Assembly (NCBI GenBank): GCA_038124645.1
Contig: JAYPCI010000016.1
Location: 1 to 21,911 of the forward strand
Length of the DNA: 21,911 nt
From: JAYPCI01 sp038124645
GTDB lineage: Bacteria; Pseudomonadota; Alphaproteobacteria; Pelagibacterales; Pelagibacteraceae
Direction of reading: 5' to 3'
Below, piece after piece: positions 15,220-21,911 of the stretch; position 1 is the first letter of the stretch; each line of letters opens with the position of its first letter. Under the pieces are notes generated by a model. It ran no database searches. It saw only the letters and a program-made list of their open reading frames with translations, and was not told the origin of the DNA. The position numbers and the translations under genes were made by a program.

Positions 15220-15679
15220 CAAAAGAAATCTTCTTGGCAAAGAATATTCTAACTAACCAGTATAAAACTAATCCGATCGGTCCAGTAAAATAAGTAATGA
15301 TTAAAATGATACCAGTTAAAATCTTTGGCATGTTATATTTAATTGCATCTCGAGACATCCAACTACCTACAAACAAACTTAAAATTAAAAAATGTATCCA
15401 GAATATTGCTAAAAACATTTCGTTCGAGTAAATCGCATATAAGTCATCGAGGCCTAGATATAGGGAAAAACCATCAAAAAAATTTTCAGTTAAATAAATT
15501 TGATAAGCTAAGTAAGCATATAAAATTGCAAATACTAATGGAATAAAAATAGAGTGAACAATAATTTTTGTTAAGCCGTTTTGTGGTAAAAAAATTAATA
15601 ATAACCACAAAGGAACCACGCTCCAATTTGTTAACAGATAAATATTTTCTGTAGTTAAATACTCAGCAAAGTTATTCAT
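15212..15679 (-). CDS. ABA4-like DUF4281 membrane protein
   Basis: A 155-residue protein with four hydrophobic helices. The pattern matches ABA4/DUF4281: an N-terminal TNWSVVPLWLLLIFLPQNGLTK helix, a middle helix at FAILYAYLAYQIYL, then FLAIFWIHFLILSLFVGSWMSRDA and TYFTGPIGLVLYWLVR. Plant ABA4 is needed to make neoxanthin; bacterial members have been tied to carotenoid or pigment chemistry by relationship only. No carotenoid genes are visible here, so no function is assigned. The terminal GAT GAT TAA holds the start of the next gene. It is divergent from recX across 29 bases. Confidence 0.75.
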   Translation of the reverse strand: MNNFAEYLTTENIYLLTNWSVVPLWLLLIFLPQNGLTKIIVHSIFIPLVFAILYAYLAYQIYLTENFFDGFSLYLGLDDLYAIYSNEMFLAIFWIHFLILSLFVGSWMSRDAIKYNMPKILTGIILIITYFTGPIGLVLYWLVRIFFAKKISFDD

Positions 15680-15708
15680 AAAAAAAAATAATATAGTATA
15701 TTAACTCA

Positions 15709-16269
15709 ATGAATCCCACTTCCAATAAAAAAGATTTAGAAGATTTGAGCACCAATATTAAAGATTTGGCGTATAACTATGTCGAAAAATATGCTCCCTC
15801 CAAGCAACAGCTCAAAATATATTTATTAAAAAAATATATTACCAAATTCAAAGGTAGCAGTTCCAAAAAAGAATTTTCACAATTGATTGATGAAATTATT
15901 GCTTCCATGGTTGAAAATAAATTTTTAAATGATGAATTTTATTCAGACTCCAAAGCAAGAATTTATCTACGTCGAGGTTATTCCTTAAATAAAATTTCAC
16001 TTGCTCTAAAAGCAAAAGGTATTGATAGAGAATTTATAAAAAAAAGTTTAGAGAAGATTAAAGCAGACAACATCGATACAGACTTTGTTTCTGCACTTAA
16101 ACTTTGTCAAAAAAAGAGAATAGGGGCAATTAGACATGAAAATAATAGAGAATTATTTTATAAAAAAGATATGGGCGTATTAGCGAGAGCTGGCTTTAGT
16201 TACGAAATTTCTAAAAAGGTTTTAAGTTTGCCCCAAGCAGAATATTTAAAACTTATTAAGATTGTTTAG
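15709..16269 (+). CDS. recX: RecX regulatory protein
   Basis: A 186-residue three-helix-repeat protein. It has the family order: KDLAYNYVEKYAPSKQQLKIYL at residues 18-39, FSQLIDEIIASMVENKFLNDEFYSDSKARIYLRRGYSLNKISLALKAKGID in the middle, and a C-terminal repeat FYKKDMGVLARAGFSYEISKKVL. RecX binds the RecA filament in the cytosol and inhibits its activity, limiting recombination and the SOS response. recX often follows recA; here recA is absent and it stands divergent from DUF4281. The 3' end converges with the small gene at 16256-16393 by 14 bases. Confidence 0.85.
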   Translation: MNPTSNKKDLEDLSTNIKDLAYNYVEKYAPSKQQLKIYLLKKYITKFKGSSSKKEFSQLIDEIIASMVENKFLNDEFYSDSKARIYLRRGYSLNKISLALKAKGIDREFIKKSLEKIKADNIDTDFVSALKLCQKKRIGAIRHENNRELFYKKDMGVLARAGFSYEISKKVLSLPQAEYLKLIKIV

Positions 16270-16393
16270 TCTTTTTCTTTTCTTCCTCTACCAGTATGTC
16301 GAGTTTTCGCTTTAAAGCGTTTTTAACAATGACAAAAAATATCAACCCAAAAATAGCAACTGAGACGACTATAATAAGAATTGTTTTAATCAT
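16256..16393 (-). CDS. Small single-pass membrane protein (45 aa)
   Basis: A short gene below the usual length cut-off. ATG 16393 overlaps the cysQ stop by eight bases in the motif ATGATTAA, so ribosomes finishing cysQ can restart. The product has one hydrophobic helix (residues 4-23, with IVVSVAIFGLIFFVIV) followed by a highly charged Lys/Glu tail (KRKLDILVEEEKKKTKQS). The topology is a single-pass inner-membrane protein with a cytosolic tail. I do not recognise the family. The last 14 bases overlap the convergent recX end. The start signal, the clean hydrophobic-charged division and coupling support a real gene. Confidence 0.55.
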   Translation of the reverse strand: MIKTILIIVVSVAIFGLIFFVIVKNALKRKLDILVEEEKKKTKQS

Positions 16394-17159
16394 TTAAATC
16401 TATTTTCCTTTTTACTAATAAACTTAAATTTTTATAACCAGTTTTACCGTATTCAAATTTTTTTTCATCTAATGTTGTCACCAAGACACCAGCATGTTCA
16501 GCAATGGCATGACCGGCAGCATAATCCCACTCATTTGCTCTTTCTCGAGCTGCATAGATATCAAATTCCCCTGTCGCTATTACGCAAAATTTGTAAGAAC
16601 TTCTTATTTCTTGAAACTTGGTCATACCATGTTTTTGTAACACTTCTAAAATAGGACCTTTAGGATTGGGCGAACTCGTTACCGCCAATACAGCACCTTT
16701 AGGAGTTTTCTTTTGATTAGATAACTTTATAAGTTTCTCATTATCTATGAGATAGCTATTACCCTGACCATAAGAATAAAAAATTCTATTTTTTTTTGGT
16801 ACACCCACTAACCCTAGTGCTGGTTTTTTATTAAGAATTAAAGCAGCATTTAAAGTATATTCATCTTTACCGGCAATATATTCTTTTGTTCCATCGATTG
16901 GATCAATTAACCAAAAATCTTTATCATTATATTGTTTTCCTTCTTCATAATTTTCCTCGGAAATAATTTCTAAGTTGGGTGTGAGTTCTTTAATTTTTTT
17001 ACACAAGATTTCATTGACTAGTAAATCACCATTACTCACAGGAGAAGCGTCTTCTTTATGTTCAATTTTTAACCCGGCATCATATGTTTTGATGGAAGCC
17101 TCACCCGCTTGTTTAAAAGTATCAATTAAATTTTCGGCTATTTTTTTAAGATCTAGCAT
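16386..17159 (-). CDS. cysQ: 3'(2'),5'-bisphosphate nucleotidase
   Basis: CysQ removes the 3' phosphate of PAP, a by-product of sulfate activation that would otherwise block exoribonucleases and sulfotransferases. The 257-residue protein is of the inositol-monophosphatase superfamily. Visible sites are DASPVSNGDLLVNE, SEEN (67-70), DPIDGTKEYIAG (86-97) with the metal-binding Asp residues, and ANEWDYAAGHAIAEHAG near residue 210. It overlaps the upstream DUF3553 gene by 14 bases and the downstream 45-residue gene by eight, forming one operon. An inositol or fructose phosphatase is possible, but GTKEYI is the CysQ form. Confidence 0.9.
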   Translation of the reverse strand: MLDLKKIAENLIDTFKQAGEASIKTYDAGLKIEHKEDASPVSNGDLLVNEILCKKIKELTPNLEIISEENYEEGKQYNDKDFWLIDPIDGTKEYIAGKDEYTLNAALILNKKPALGLVGVPKKNRIFYSYGQGNSYLIDNEKLIKLSNQKKTPKGAVLAVTSSPNPKGPILEVLQKHGMTKFQEIRSSYKFCVIATGEFDIYAARERANEWDYAAGHAIAEHAGVLVTTLDEKKFEYGKTGYKNLSLLVKRKIDLND

Positions 17160-17328
17160 TTTTTTTAACTTTTTCTAAATTTACTATCTCGCAATTTATA
17201 ACTTGTTTACCTTTATTTTCAAAATTTACTGTCACTTTATTTTTTATTATGGATTGCACTTGGCCAATGCCCCAGTCTTTATTCTTTAACGCAATTACAT
17301 AGTCACCGGGTTCAAAGTCAAAAAGCAT
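17146..17328 (-). CDS. DUF3553 small protein
   Basis: A 60-residue protein: EPGDYVIALKNKDWGIGQVQSIIKNKVTVNFENKGKQVI. The G-x-x-V.. W-G-x-G-Q-V-Q-S .. V-T-V-N-F-E-x-x-G-K pattern is that of DUF3553, common in alphaproteobacteria and often near mnmA. It looks like a small beta-barrel, similar in character to CarD/Tudor-like domains, but I know of no established function. It overlaps cysQ by 14 bases. The start at 17328 is 36 bases from the divergent mnmA start. Confidence 0.83.
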   Translation of the reverse strand: MLFDFEPGDYVIALKNKDWGIGQVQSIIKNKVTVNFENKGKQVINCEIVNLEKVKKNARS

Positions 17329-17364
17329 AATGGAAATTTATTTTAAATAATATATTATAAAGTC

Positions 17365-18489
17365 ATGATTAATTCACTTGGCATTAAAAAGCCACCAAAA
17401 AATACCAAAGTCGTCGTTGCCATGTCAGGAGGAGTAGATTCCTCGGTTGTGGCAGGCATGTTAAAAGAAGAAGGCTATGAGGTTAAAGGCATTACTTTAA
17501 AATTATACGATGATGCTAAATCTTCAGCAAGTTCCAAGCGACAATGTTGTGCAGGACAAGATATCTTAGATGCTAAGAGGGTTTCAGAGAAAATTGGTAT
17601 AGATCACCAGATTTTGTACTATCAAAAAGAATTTAAAAAAAAAGTTATCGACTCTTTTATTGATAGTTATATGGCTGGGGAGACACCCATTCCATGTGTC
17701 CAGTGTAATCAAACGGTAAAATTTAGAGATCTTTTTAAATATGCCAAAGATTTAAGCGCTGATGCTTTAGTGACCGGGCATTATGTGACGCGTGTTCAGA
17801 ACGGCAACCAATCAGCATTATATCGAGCAAAAGATAAAAATCGTGATCAAAGTTATTTTTTATTTAGCACAACGCAAGAACAATTAGACTATTTACGGTT
17901 TCCACTTGGCACCATAGATAAAAGCGAGACCAGAAAAATTGCAAAAAAGTTAGAACTCAATGTTGCTGATAAACCTGATAGTCAAGATATCTGTTTTGTA
18001 CCGAATGGCGACTATGCGGCAGTGATTAACAAATATCGCCCTGAGTCTTTTAATAAAGGTGATATTTTAGATATGCAGGGCAAAAAAGTTGGTGAACACG
18101 ACGGAATAATTAATTACACCATCGGTCAGCGAAAAGGAATAAAAGTATCAGGTCCGGAAGCTTACTATGTGGTTAGCATTAATTCTAATGATAATTCGAT
18201 TGTGGTTGGTACCAAAGAAAACTTAAGGATCAAATTTATTGAATTAAAAGATATTAATAAATTAGCTACTGATGACGATCTTAATAAAGAATTTTTTGTG
18301 AAAGTCAGATCGACAGGAAAACTTTTAAAATCAAAAATTTTAAATCTAAATACTTCATCTGCTAAATTAGAAATTTTAGATACCGAAACAGGTATTTCAC
18401 CTGGTCAAGCATGTGTTTTTTATTCTAAAGATAAAATTGGGGAAAAAGTTTTAGGTGGTGGCTGGATTGCTAAGACTTTCAATACTTAA
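17365..18489 (+). CDS. mnmA: tRNA-specific 2-thiouridylase
   Basis: MnmA puts the sulfur on U34 of tRNA-Glu, -Gln and -Lys. In this 374-residue protein the ATP pyrophosphatase loop SGGVDSS is at 21-27, the catalytic Cys114 lies in PCVQCNQTVKF, and the second active Cys210 in QDICFVPNGDY, matching the E. coli pair in spacing. The CCAGQD variant near 61-66 is typical of alphaproteobacteria. The tRNA-binding middle and beta-barrel C-terminus (GGGWIAKT) are complete. It is divergent from DUF3553. The segment after its stop holds the candidate structured RNA. Confidence 0.96.
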   Translation: MINSLGIKKPPKNTKVVVAMSGGVDSSVVAGMLKEEGYEVKGITLKLYDDAKSSASSKRQCCAGQDILDAKRVSEKIGIDHQILYYQKEFKKKVIDSFIDSYMAGETPIPCVQCNQTVKFRDLFKYAKDLSADALVTGHYVTRVQNGNQSALYRAKDKNRDQSYFLFSTTQEQLDYLRFPLGTIDKSETRKIAKKLELNVADKPDSQDICFVPNGDYAAVINKYRPESFNKGDILDMQGKKVGEHDGIINYTIGQRKGIKVSGPEAYYVVSINSNDNSIVVGTKENLRIKFIELKDINKLATDDDLNKEFFVKVRSTGKLLKSKILNLNTSSAKLEILDTETGISPGQACVFYSKDKIGEKVLGGGWIAKTFNT

Positions 18490-18508
18490 TTATCCACTAA
18501 ATCCACAG

Positions 18509-18750
18509 CCCTCAAACAGACAACTACAAAGTGATACAAAACTTTTAAGCATTCAAATATGATGAATGTGAATTGAGGGGCAACTCTCAACTGGCCATTT
18601 AGGGAAAAACCGAGAGGTTCAAGCTTAAAGGGCAGAAAGTTCCACTGAGTAGCGCTAAAATGGTGGAGCGGGAGGCTTGGCGGTAGCGCCTACAACGACG
18701 AGCCAAAACTTACTACTTGTGTGCAGAAATGCACATAAGTCAGTGGTTTT
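18509..18750 (+). ncRNA. Candidate structured RNA, unassigned family
   Basis: This 264-base gap (18490-18753) has no ORF and stands out in composition: 61 of 120 bases in 18601-18720 are G or C (51 percent), against about 22 percent in 18241-18300. On the plus strand I see four hairpins: 18550-18555/18563-18568 (7-base loop), TTGAGGG/CTCTCAA 18573-18590 with a GCAA loop, AACC/GGTT 18608-18619 with GAGA, and ACTTGTGTGCA/TGCACATAAGT 18715-18740 with GAAA. The three GNRA loops fix the strand. GGCTT/GAGCC (18674-18704) encloses a smaller stem. CCATTT/AAATGG (18595-18663) and CCACTGA/TCAGTGG (18642-18648/18740-18746) cross, giving a pseudoknot. Boundaries are approximate. No tRNA, SRP, RNase P, tmRNA or 6S hallmark was found. 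Confidence 0.6.
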
Positions 18751-18753
18751 AAA

Positions 18754-19452
18754 TCAACTTCTCTTCCAATAAAAATAAGTTAAAAAATAAAAAAACACGA
18801 CCCCTATAAAATAATTCCATTCCAATCCGTGTTTGAAATGAGTGTTGCCTGATTGCACCAATATAGGAACACTAGCAATCGCAATTACAATTAATAAAAT
18901 TACAATAGCAATTTTAATTCTTAATACATTAGAGTTTGTAATGGGAGCGACTTTAGACTTTAGTTTATTAAGGTAATAAAGAAAGTTTGCTTGGGCAGCT
19001 AATTCAAAAATAATAAAACCCAATAACACAACACGACGTAAAAATTTAATTATTTTTAGATCTGCTTCGATCCCTAAAAAAATAGAGTGAATAATTAATA
19101 AAATAGCAGACAAGATTCCGAAAATTTTAAATTTATAATTAATGTTAGTTATAGCTATTTTGTTAATTAATCTATTATAATTGATCCAATAGAAGATGAG
19201 TACTATTGAGGCTAACACCATTGAAGGTTTAAAAATTAAGTATTGAGGAAAAGTTCTAGAAGCTCGGCTAATGGATAAACTTCCATCCAAGTAAGGTATT
19301 GTAAAACCAGATCTACCAATTTGATCAACGGTTAATATTGTTCCTTCAAATAAATGATAGTTTACCGAGATAAGTAAACACAGATTAATTGCAATTACCG
19401 GAAGAAAGAATATCCAAAGCGTAAGTCGCCGTACGGTTTGAATTTCACTCAT
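18754..19452 (-). CDS. Polytopic membrane protein, possibly FRAG1/DRAM/Sfk1-like
   Basis: A 232-residue protein with about six helices, beginning with LTLWIFFLPVIAINLCLLISV. A first extracytoplasmic loop holds GRSGFTIPYLDGSLSISRASRTFPQ, and a late EWNYFIGVVFFYFLTYFYW closes the protein. The Ser/Thr-rich loop before helix 2 and the terminal E-W helix recall the FRAG1/DRAM/Sfk1 family (six-helix proteins, mostly known from eukaryotes, with bacterial members of unknown role). This is a tentative family call. It lies nine bases after the small basic-peptide gene, so both are probably co-transcribed. The stop lies three bases beyond the candidate RNA. Confidence 0.5.
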   Translation of the reverse strand: MSEIQTVRRLTLWIFFLPVIAINLCLLISVNYHLFEGTILTVDQIGRSGFTIPYLDGSLSISRASRTFPQYLIFKPSMVLASIVLIFYWINYNRLINKIAITNINYKFKIFGILSAILLIIHSIFLGIEADLKIIKFLRRVVLLGFIIFELAAQANFLYYLNKLKSKVAPITNSNVLRIKIAIVILLIVIAIASVPILVQSGNTHFKHGLEWNYFIGVVFFYFLTYFYWKRS

Positions 19453-19461
19453 ATTATAAAT

Positions 19462-19545
19462 TTATTTTTTCTTGTTTCTTTTTCTAGCTCTTCTTTTTTT
19501 TGAGCCAATTTTACGTCTACCACGATGTTTCTTAGGGTATCCCAT
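19462..19545 (-). CDS. Very basic 27-residue protein, possibly ribosome-associated
   Basis: A very short gene with an exceptionally strong ribosome binding site for this genome: AAAGGAGG ending six bases before the ATG at 19545. The product reads MGYPKKHRGRRKIGSKKRR followed by ARKRNKKK. Sixteen of 27 residues are Lys or Arg, there is a single His and no acidic residue. Such size and charge recall small ribosomal or rRNA-binding proteins (for example the THX or bL36 class), but I do not recognise the family. A TAA stop follows, then a membrane-protein gene nine bases on. The start, the Shine-Dalgarno and the clean stop make it a convincing gene. Confidence 0.7.
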   Translation of the reverse strand: MGYPKKHRGRRKIGSKKRRARKRNKKK

Positions 19546-19610
19546 ATTTTTGCCTCCTTTTTCAAATTTACTTTTATTAATACTTATATAAATTCAATTA
19601 TACTTATTTT

Positions 19611-20783
19611 ATGAAAAAGTCTACTAGCACAATTTTAAAACATATGGGTCAAGACTTAATCAATAAGTCTGCTAATCCGGCTGTGGTAAGAGCATCCACT
19701 GTTTTTTTCAAATCGATGCAAGCGCTGATTAAACAGAATGAGATTGTTAAAAAGAAGAAGCCTTTTCATTACTATGACTATGGACGTTATGGCAGCAATA
19801 CGACGATTGAATTACAGAATATTATTAAAGAATTAGAGCAAGCTTATCATGTTTTTTTAACCCCAACTGGTTTTGGTGCAGTTGCTTTATGTTTTTTAGG
19901 ATTAGGTCGACCTGGAGATGAATTTGTTGTCTCAGATAATGTTTATCAACCAACCAAAGATATTTGTAATACTTATTTAAAAGAACTAGGTATTAAAACT
20001 AAGTTTTATAATCCTGACGATTTAAATGATTTAAAACAAAAAATATCTAACAAAACTAAATTAATTTTTGTAGAAAATCCAGGTAGTAACACATTTGAGT
20101 TCCAAGATTTAAAAAAGATTATAAGTTTTGCTAAAAGAAAAAAAATTTTTACTGTTCTAGATAATACTTGGGGTACTCCTTTATATTTACAACCTTTAAA
20201 GATTGGTTTTGATGTATCTATCTCTTCAGCAACAAAATATTTTTCTGGTCATTCTGATGCTATGGGTGGCACTATGTCTGTTAATCAGCGAGTTTATAAA
20301 AAAGTTTATTTAGTCAACAAATTAATGGGCTACAGATTAGCGCCTGATGAAGCTTATTTGATTATTAGAGGTTTAAGAACTTTAGATATTCGTCTTAAAG
20401 CACACCATAATAACGTAATTAAAGTAATCAAATTTTTGAAAAAACATAAAAAAATTAAGGAAATTTTATATCCCCATAAACCAACTTCCAAAAATTATAA
20501 AATGTGGAAAAAATATTATTCAGGCTCTACTGGTTTATTAGGCATCCTGATCAAAAGCAACAGTAAAGCTTCTGTTGTTAAATTTGTAAATTCTCTAAAA
20601 CTTTTTGGCATAGGCTATAGTTGGGGAGGATTTGAAAGTTTAGTTGTTCACCAAGATATTGCAAAAAAAAGATATTTTTGGAAATACAAGCCTAATGAAC
20701 ATATTGTCAGAATGCATATTGGTTTAGAGGATTCAGTAGATTTAATTAATGATTTGAAACAAGCATTAAAGCACATTAAATAG
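19611..20783 (+). CDS. metC: Cystathionine beta-lyase / trans-sulfuration PLP enzyme
   Basis: A 390-residue Cys/Met-metabolism PLP enzyme. It has YDYGRYGSNTTIELQNII near residue 54, FLTPTGFGAVAL for the PLP phosphate, the FVENPGSNTFE loop near 158, VLDNTWGTPLYLQPLKIG with the PLP-binding Asp, and the lysine loop SATKYFSGHSDAMGG around 205-220. The GHSD variant and YSWGGFESLV near the end fit MetC-type beta-lyases, which cleave cystathionine to homocysteine, pyruvate and ammonia. A cystathionine gamma-synthase or gamma-lyase role cannot be fully excluded. It leads into an MFS transporter seven bases downstream. The upstream 65-base gap is shared with the divergent basic peptide. Confidence 0.88.
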   Translation: MKKSTSTILKHMGQDLINKSANPAVVRASTVFFKSMQALIKQNEIVKKKKPFHYYDYGRYGSNTTIELQNIIKELEQAYHVFLTPTGFGAVALCFLGLGRPGDEFVVSDNVYQPTKDICNTYLKELGIKTKFYNPDDLNDLKQKISNKTKLIFVENPGSNTFEFQDLKKIISFAKRKKIFTVLDNTWGTPLYLQPLKIGFDVSISSATKYFSGHSDAMGGTMSVNQRVYKKVYLVNKLMGYRLAPDEAYLIIRGLRTLDIRLKAHHNNVIKVIKFLKKHKKIKEILYPHKPTSKNYKMWKKYYSGSTGLLGILIKSNSKASVVKFVNSLKLFGIGYSWGGFESLVVHQDIAKKRYFWKYKPNEHIVRMHIGLEDSVDLINDLKQALKHIK

Positions 20784-20790
20784 AACTTCC

Positions 20791-21911
20791 ATGTCAGAAA
20801 AATTTTTTAATAATCGAACAGCATTTATTGTTTTATTGACTGCTTGCTTTATTGTTTTTGTTTCAATGGGGGTTAGGCAAACTTTTGGTTTATTTTTTGA
20901 TTATTTCAAAGAAGATTTAAATATTTCTCGAACCCAAGCTGGTTTAGCAATAGCGATACAAGCTATTGTCTGGGGATTGATGTCTTTTTTTATTGGTATT
21001 TTCGCTGATAGATTTGGTGCACGATACGCTTCTTTTATTGCATTAATGGTATATGCATTAGGAATATTTTTAATTCCATTTTCATCTGAGAGCGGTATAC
21101 CGTTTCAAATATATTTAGGAATTTTTACAGGAATTGGATTAGCGGGAGCTGCTGCGCCAATGTTAGTACCAACAGTCAGCAAACATTTTCCAAATCATAA
21201 CAGAGCCAAAGCTTCCGGTTTAGTAACCGCGAGTGCTTCAACAGGTATGTTTCTATTTCCTTTGATAGCGGTATATTTTTTAAAGATAACTTTATGGTCT
21301 AAAGTTTTATTAATCTTTGTAGCATTTTTAGTTATTGCAGCAATTATAAGTTTATTTTTAAAAAAACCAGATACAGCAACTCAAACATCGCAAACCGTAA
21401 AGTCTCAAGATCAATCTCTACAAGAAGCTTTAAAAGAGGCTTTTGCCCACAAAGGTTATTTGCTATTAGTTGCAGGATTTTTTGTTTGTGGTTTTCAAAT
21501 TACTTTAGTAGCAACCCATGTTCCAAGTTATGTGATGGAACGAGGCCTTGAAGCCTGGACGGGCGGTGCAATTTTATCTTTAATTGGTTTATTTAATATT
21601 TTTGGAACGCTTACGATGGGTTATTTAGCTGATAAGTACAGTAAAAGAATATTATTGAGCGGTTTATATTTTTTAAGAGGCATTACAATTATAATATTTT
21701 TACTTTTACCTGCATCAACTTATTCTGCTTTATTCTTCGGTATAAGTTTTGGATTTTTATGGCTAGCAACAATCCCAGCAACTTCTGGTATTGTCGCGCA
21801 AATTTTCGGCACCAAACATTTGTCAATGTTATTTGGTATTGTATTTTTTAGTCATCAAGTTGGAGCCTTTTTCGGAGCCTACTTGGGTGGTTATTTTTTT
21901 GATAATTTTGG
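20791..21911 (+). CDS. MFS transporter, truncated by the window edge
   Basis: An open reading frame from ATG 20791 runs without a stop to the last base, giving 373 residues of an incomplete protein. It reads MSEKFFNNRTAFIVLLTACF, then helix 2 and the MFS loop 2-3 motif GIFADRFGARYAS at about 73-85, then GLAGAAAPMLVPTVSKHFP. Twelve helices are expected; about ten are visible, with a hydrophilic central loop (KKPDTATQTSQTVKSQDQSLQEAL). The pattern is closest to the oxalate/formate and monocarboxylate-like branch of MFS (NarK-distant), so an organic anion substrate is likely but unproven. It starts seven bases after the metC-like stop. Confidence 0.85.
   Translation, partial: MSEKFFNNRTAFIVLLTACFIVFVSMGVRQTFGLFFDYFKEDLNISRTQAGLAIAIQAIVWGLMSFFIGIFADRFGARYASFIALMVYALGIFLIPFSSESGIPFQIYLGIFTGIGLAGAAAPMLVPTVSKHFPNHNRAKASGLVTASASTGMFLFPLIAVYFLKITLWSKVLLIFVAFLVIAAIISLFLKKPDTATQTSQTVKSQDQSLQEALKEAFAHKGYLLLVAGFFVCGFQITLVATHVPSYVMERGLEAWTGGAILSLIGLFNIFGTLTMGYLADKYSKRILLSGLYFLRGITIIIFLLLPASTYSALFFGISFGFLWLATIPATSGIVAQIFGTKHLSMLFGIVFFSHQVGAFFGAYLGGYFFDNF

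Noticed and set aside
18571..18620. Glycine-riboswitch-like GGGGCAA...CTCTCA
   Set aside because: The required GCCGAAGG before it is absent, the match is a plain local hairpin, and no glycine gene lies downstream.
18641..18648. CCACTG resembling the cobalamin-riboswitch B12 box
   Set aside because: The box normally sits in a longer conserved context (GCCACTG with GGGAA and CGGGAG blocks in set order), which is missing; here the bases pair with 18740-18746.
18490..18753. tmRNA, RNase P RNA, SRP RNA, 6S RNA or tRNA in the mnmA-downstream gap
   Set aside because: No CCA-ended acceptor or tag frame, no GAGGAAAGTCC-like or ACAGAA P4 core, no GGAAG/CAGC SRP loop, no 6S bubble and no cloverleaf seen on either strand.
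1..21911. Mobile elements, CRISPR arrays or direct repeats
   Set aside because: No transposase or integrase frame, no terminal repeats, no regularly spaced repeat units seen; the only clear repetition is the amt duplication.

Overview
The window is a gene-dense, AT-rich stretch of bacterial chromosome with mostly TAA stops, intergenic gaps of a few tens of bases and many 1-14 base gene overlaps. The gene set points to a marine, streamlined alphaproteobacterium, probably SAR11 or a SAR11-like lineage such as HIMB59/AEGEAN-169. The pointers are a DUF3553 gene beside mnmA, an ABA4-like DUF4281 protein, DUF2237, recX, acuI (acrylyl-CoA reductase, linked to DMSP breakdown) and paired ammonium transporters. 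The lineage is inferred from gene content and composition, not from a search. I see no mobile element, CRISPR array, tRNA or rRNA.

Regions from left to right. 1-1300 (+): a His/Met-rich membrane-anchored protein, a secreted DUF4864-like protein and a small two-helix membrane protein. 1345-3309 (-): a photolyase cassette of a bacterial (6-4)-type photolyase-related gene, a DCC-family (DUF393) protein and a 42-residue DUF2256 zinc-finger-like protein. 3394-4585 (+): a short-chain dehydrogenase lacking the catalytic Tyr, overlapped by a secreted TPR protein. 4582-5426 (-): hisI and DUF2237. 5478-9831 (+): a tight run of folE, acuI, a LysR regulator, a rhomboid protease and an RseP-type site-2 protease. 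9979-10254 (+): HU. 10391-13125 (+): two 430-residue Amt ammonium transporters, separated by a strong terminator and followed by another.

13172-14197 (-) is a family-2-like glycosyltransferase, divergent from a rhodanese gene (14233-14631). 14632-15679 (-) carries DUF4281 and a DsbA-like HCCA-isomerase-type protein. recX (15709, +) is followed by a minus-strand run of DUF3553, cysQ and a newly noted 45-residue membrane peptide. mnmA (17365, +) is followed by a roughly 240-base, unusually GC-rich segment with no ORF. It folds into hairpins capped by GNRA tetraloops plus a possible pseudoknot, and I interpret it as an unassigned structured RNA. A membrane protein and a newly noted 27-residue, extremely basic peptide gene with a perfect Shine-Dalgarno lie on the minus strand. 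The window ends with a metC-like gene and an MFS transporter cut by the edge.

Most genes are housekeeping or scavenging functions: nitrogen uptake, folate and histidine synthesis, tRNA thiolation, membrane proteolysis and light-damage repair. The main points of interest are the structured RNA candidate, the photolyase relative that appears to have lost its Fe-S ligands, the adjacent pair of intramembrane proteases, and the three small genes missed by length-based ORF calling.
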